A stretch of DNA of 5,366 nt from Flavobacterium sp. (GTDB lineage Bacteria; Bacteroidota; Bacteroidia; Flavobacteriales; Flavobacteriaceae): NCBI GenBank assembly GCA_027483785.1, contig JAIXTU010000053.1:1-5366 (forward strand), written 5' to 3'. Under the pieces are notes generated by a model. That model was not told where the DNA came from. It saw only the letters and a list, made by a program, of their open reading frames with translations, and made no database searches. The position numbers were made by a program, and so were the translations under genes. Shown piece after piece: positions 5,334 to 5,366 of the stretch. Numbering within the stretch: position 1 is the stretch's first letter; each line of letters starts with the position of its first letter.

Positions 5334-5366
5334 TTTTTTTGAGATACCTCGGTATCCCAAAGAAAA
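5334..5366. repeat. Imperfect palindrome at the right window edge
   Basis: GATACC (5343-5348) and GGTATC (5351-5356) flank a TC centre. After an A-C mismatch the pairing continues outward through TTTTG/CAAA-type bases into the T tract 5334-5340 and the A-rich end of the window. The T run precedes and the A run follows the core on both strands, the reverse of a terminator. The element may be cut by the window end. Confidence 0.4.

Larger units (their letters stand above)
5021..5366. other. Non-coding region upstream of porQ
   Basis: 346 bases with stops in every frame and no supportable gene; the longest small frame seen is 33 codons on the minus strand (5224-5123). It carries a weak porQ promoter candidate, a small inverted repeat ATACT-T-AGTAT at 5076-5086 just downstream of it, a compound hairpin at 5245-5313 and a palindrome running to the window edge. 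Confidence 0.65.

Noticed and set aside
5334..5366. Intrinsic terminator at the right edge
   Set aside because: The T run lies before and the A run after the stem core on both strands, the reverse of what termination needs.

Overview
This window looks like chromosomal DNA of a member of the Bacteroidota, most likely a Flavobacteriales-like lineage. Three things point there: a porQ gene, since PorQ belongs to the type IX secretion system that is confined to this phylum; porQ directly coupled to cmk, a gene order I recall from Bacteroidota genomes; and a perfect Bacteroidota-type -7 promoter box (TAnnTTTG) in front of mnmE. Gene starts lack strong Shine-Dalgarno sequences, which also fits.

Layout, left to right. 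Bases 1-677 carry no convincing gene. They hold two tandem copies of a ~189-bp AT-rich unit plus the first 18 bases of a third, followed by a GC-rich island (about 431-585) with a long inverted repeat. A plus-strand gene (678-1376) encodes an exported protein clearly related to LipL32, the major surface lipoprotein of pathogenic Leptospira, but with an ordinary signal peptide instead of a lipoprotein one. It ends at a strong intrinsic terminator. Next is mnmE (1499-2914, plus), the tRNA wobble-uridine modification GTPase, complete to its FCIGK tail. The convergent gap 2915-3305 has two stretches resembling broken copies of the mnmE 3' end and a second GC-rich island of the same apparent family as the first, in the opposite orientation. 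On the minus strand follow cmk (3306-3995) and porQ (3995-5020), overlapping by one base in TAATG and transcribed from the right. Bases 5021-5366 are non-coding, with a weak candidate promoter for porQ-cmk and two palindromic structures.

The complete genes are a mix: two housekeeping enzymes (MnmE, Cmk), one part of the outer-membrane secretion machinery (PorQ) and one accessory exported protein (LipL32-like). I see no evidence that they work in a common pathway, apart from the co-transcription of porQ and cmk. The most notable points are the LipL32-family protein outside the spirochaetes with its calcium-site residues apparently kept, the remnants behind mnmE that look like an old integration site, and the paired GC-rich repeat elements.
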